The notes under the pieces were generated by a model. It worked only from the letters and a program-made list of their open reading frames with translations, was not told the DNA's origin and made no database searches. Made by a program: the position numbers and the translations under genes. From the NCBI GenBank assembly GCA_014338405.1, contig JTDE01000296.1:137615-201614 (forward strand): a DNA stretch of 64,000 nt. Reading direction: 5' to 3'. Positions 61,601 through 64,000 of this stretch are shown here, piece by piece. Source of the stretch: Paragonimus skrjabini miyazakii. Taxonomy: Eukaryota; Platyhelminthes; Trematoda; Plagiorchiida; Troglotrematidae. Positions within the stretch are counted from its first letter, which is position 1, and every line of letters begins with the position of its first letter.

Positions 61601-61754
61601 AATACCAATATTTTGCTTTGAAAACATTTTTCACTACAATCGGTATCCCACATTTTAGGTCCCACTTTTATGCTCATAAAACATCATTGTTACGTAATCA
61701 ACTTTTTACACTCCTTTGTTTTTCTACCGACATATCTATTTTTTATGTTCCCAG
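58661..61754 (+). other. LRR intron, no feature seen
   Basis: About 3.1 kb before LRR exon 6. Short open frames only. Confidence 0.6.
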
Positions 61755-61840
61755 CTTCGGTGACCAGCCTCAAGATACTGAACTGCAGCTGGAACCAATT
61801 CCGTGCGGATGCAGTTGCGAGCTTAGTTAGCGGAATGAAG
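61755..61840 (+). CDS. LRR gene exon 6
   Basis: An 86-nt exon (2 + 28 codons) with TATGTTCCCAG acceptor and GTAGGT donor. It encodes SVTSLKILNCSWNQF and RADAVASLVSGMK, one LRR with Cys in place of the usual Leu/Ser before the conserved Asn. It ends in phase 0, and no following exon was found up to position 64000. Confidence 0.9.
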
Positions 61841-64000
61841 GTAGGTCTAACAAGCAATTCATTTTATTTCCAGCCTTTTATGTCTTATCATGGTTGTTAT
61901 GCTCTCCACTTGCGTATAGTACAATTTAGACGAGCCCTTACCTGCACAGATGGGTTGTGCAACTGAATCGCACACCGGAGCTGTTGAGGAATTACATCAA
62001 TTAGAACACATTTCCAAGTATATGTGTTCCTCAGGAACTGGCGTCGTCGTAATGCATAATGAAGTACCTACACGAGAATGACCATGGAATCTGTGATATG
62101 TATGTTGGGGTTGTCACTGTTCATTCAGCAAGCCCTACCCTGAGTATACGGAAACAAATGGCTTCTGACTTTATGGTTAACACGGTGGTCTCACAACCAC
62201 GAGGGCTGGGAGTGCCAGTTTCAGTCCACTCGAGGATATGCCCAAGTTATGATCTGTAACAGAATCGAAACTCGAGTCTAGTGATTCCATTCAAAGTGGA
62301 CTAACCAAAGGGCATTTTCAGAATGCGAGGCTGCAATTAGGTGTGGGTAGTATTCAACCTGAAATGGTTATCAGTTGCTCAAGCCTTTAGAAGTTGTGGT
62401 TCCCTCTTCAAACCTCCGATCGTTATGTGATTTTTATGCCCTTCTATTCTGTTTTCTTATAAAGTTTAGAAATACTCACCAATACTATCCATTTCACACA
62501 TAATTTTTCCCGACCACTTGACCTCTTACCAATACTGTCCGCATTTGTTTCAAGTCGTCACCTGAAAGCCTGTATTTGAGTCTTACTCATCGTGATCTCG
62601 CTTACGAAGCTGGCATTCCCCAGCATTGTTGCCTTGTCCTCTTGTTATGTAGTACCTGCACGAATTATGTTGTGGTAACAGTTAATACACAATGGAACTG
62701 CCCAACACTAGAAAGGTTACGCCGTTCTGACGTTCCGGCTTCTGTTAGGTAAGGTATCTTGCACAAATGTTGATGCTGATCTACTTAGGATATTTTCAGT
62801 TTTCATGTGTTCACCTCTTGTGTGTACTGGAGTGGAGTGCAATCAACTGATTGATTCCAATCTTCATAAACAATTATCAAAAATGATATACATACTGACT
62901 TTGAGAAAAGAACTCTGACCAAATACAAAGCGAGAACTAATGAGAAGCGAACGAAAATGTTTGCTACAGTAAGTAAATAGATGCGACCTGGTAGGAAAGT
63001 AAACTCAACATGATCACAAGCGCACATTTCAGCGTTTCATGCTCACCCATTAATAAGTTTGTTGCACCACATAACTTCGCATACTGTCAGTTTGGCATGG
63101 AATGTAACTATTGAAAATTATCAAAAGGGTCAATTTGTCTTTTTCCACACAACTGTTGACAACCGAAATCCGAATACTTAGTTCTCGAAAATTAACACAC
63201 GTTCCAAACCTTATCGTTCTCTCACAAATTACGTTGAAAATGATCCATTACTCTCACCGAATGAACGAAGCAGCGCCACTGCAAAAACCCACTCCAATCT
63301 TTGGTTAGGATAAACAAGTGTAGTAAGGACAAGCAACCATAATATACTGCTAACACGACTGCTATTCAGTAGTAGAACCAGAGCATACATTTTGACATCG
63401 AAAAATGTACGAAGAAACATCGGAGGGCAGCATCGCCCAAAATGGACCTTGCTACGTAAAGGAACTGAGCATTGGCGTCTGTGGCAACCGAGACGGTCCG
63501 GGCCGAGTACTGTATGCAAATGAGTGGCTTTGTTTGTGGTACTGTTTAAACGCTTAACCCACGTGTTGCTTTCTCGAATAAACAGCCTTTGTGCCATCCG
63601 GGTTCTTGGCTCACAACACAAGGACGGGAATCGCACATTAGCTTTTTAGACGCAATGCAATTAAACGTGCGTTCATTTATACGGTTTGTGGATTCTCCTG
63701 TCATTTTTTCACCAAGGATGATAGTATTGACTTTCTAAAAATCTACAGTACATAACGAGGAATAAAGGTTGTCCACACAATTGGTTGATTATGGAGTAGA
63801 CTTTTCTACTAACTGACGCACCCATAACTTCATTATAATAAATCCGAGCAACTACAGCTGTGCTATCTAGCACCGAAAAGTTACTGTTGATCAGACGCGT
63901 GACAGATTTGATCGATTAGAAGGAATTCAACAGTTTTGCCGGATTCCAGCGTGGAACGTTTGAGAAACCTCGCCTTAGTAGTTATTCTCCTGACTCATTT
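61841..64000 (+). other. LRR intron with one SINE copy
   Basis: Apart from the SINE at 62.17-62.38 kb no feature is firm. The stretch 63.40-63.64 kb is richer in GC and open on the minus strand for 135 codons, without family match. Confidence 0.5.
62165..62385 (+). repeat. SINE copy, plus orientation
   Basis: It has a tRNA-like head (TATGGTTAACACGGTGG, then a B-box-like AGTTTCAGTCC), body and tail ending TATTCAACCTGAAATGG followed by TTATCAGT. It is a non-inverted single copy, useful as the reference layout for the foldback forms. Confidence 0.75.

Larger units (their letters stand above)
39977..61840 (+). other. Leucine-rich repeat protein gene, six exons, 3' end outside window
   Basis: Gene span of a plus-strand gene whose exons (24, 447, 108, 94, 132 and 86 nt) join in phase to 297 codons without a stop. 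The protein has an N-terminal region of roughly 135 residues with a YCQKCLRMGVHASGK motif, followed by ribonuclease-inhibitor-type leucine-rich repeats of about 28 residues (VNLSGNLI, LKHLELSNTGLG, VEYIDLSHNAI, IQNIQLHHNLLG, LKILNCSWNQF). The layout resembles the LRRC74 family (a Y..C...G(V) segment before the first LRR), but this is inference. LRR proteins bind other proteins; no catalytic domain is seen. The gene probably continues right of the window, since the last exon found ends at a good donor in phase 0. Confidence 0.85.

Noticed and set aside
1..64000. Bacterial features, CRISPR arrays, operons
   Set aside because: The sequence is eukaryotic nuclear DNA with spliced genes; no direct-repeat/spacer array was seen.

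Overview
The window is nuclear DNA from a flatworm, most probably a digenean trematode. The evidence is AT-rich sequence, very short exons separated by kilobase introns, one 50-nt intron, several Penelope-like retroelements with GIY-YIG endonuclease domains, a remnant of a Ty3/gypsy element, and a tRNA-derived SINE family. The species cannot be named from sequence alone. There is no bacterial-style gene organisation, and most open frames are chance or belong to mobile elements.

Layout. (1) About 5.3-25.4 kb, minus strand: seven exons of an aromatic amino acid hydroxylase, best read as tyrosine hydroxylase (TH). They join in phase into 273 codons. The ACT-like regulatory segment is near 25.3 kb and the iron-binding HEFLGH motif near 5.38 kb. 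The last catalytic exons, including the third iron ligand, were not found and probably lie left of position 1. The introns carry two Penelope-like elements (14.15-15.66 kb and 17.46-18.1 kb), a head-to-head SINE pair (18.64-19.21 kb) and a solo LTR (19.44-19.97 kb). (2) At 27.9-28.06 kb, plus strand: a short terminal coding exon with a poly(A) signal, from an unidentified gene. (3) 28-40 kb: mostly non-coding, with an assembly gap (32.4-33.0 kb) and a third Penelope-like element (36.2-37.76 kb) interrupted by a SINE-derived foldback element that has target-site duplications. (4) 39.98 kb to at least 61.84 kb, plus strand: six exons (297 codons) of a leucine-rich repeat protein of the ribonuclease-inhibitor type, which appears to continue right of the window. 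Its introns hold a partial LTR, a gypsy integrase plus LTR remnant, a palindrome with two hammerhead-like cores, a Penelope remnant between 171-bp inverted repeats, and two further foldback elements.

The TH and LRR genes are divergently transcribed and separated by at least 10 kb. TH would supply DOPA for catecholamine synthesis. The LRR protein is probably a binding or scaffold protein. Nothing in the sequence links the two functionally.

The most unusual signal is one SINE family that repeatedly appears as head-to-head foldbacks (tail-to-tail inverted 3' ends), twice with clear target-site duplications. It occurs in a locus rich in Penelope elements, inverted repeats and a hammerhead-like palindrome.
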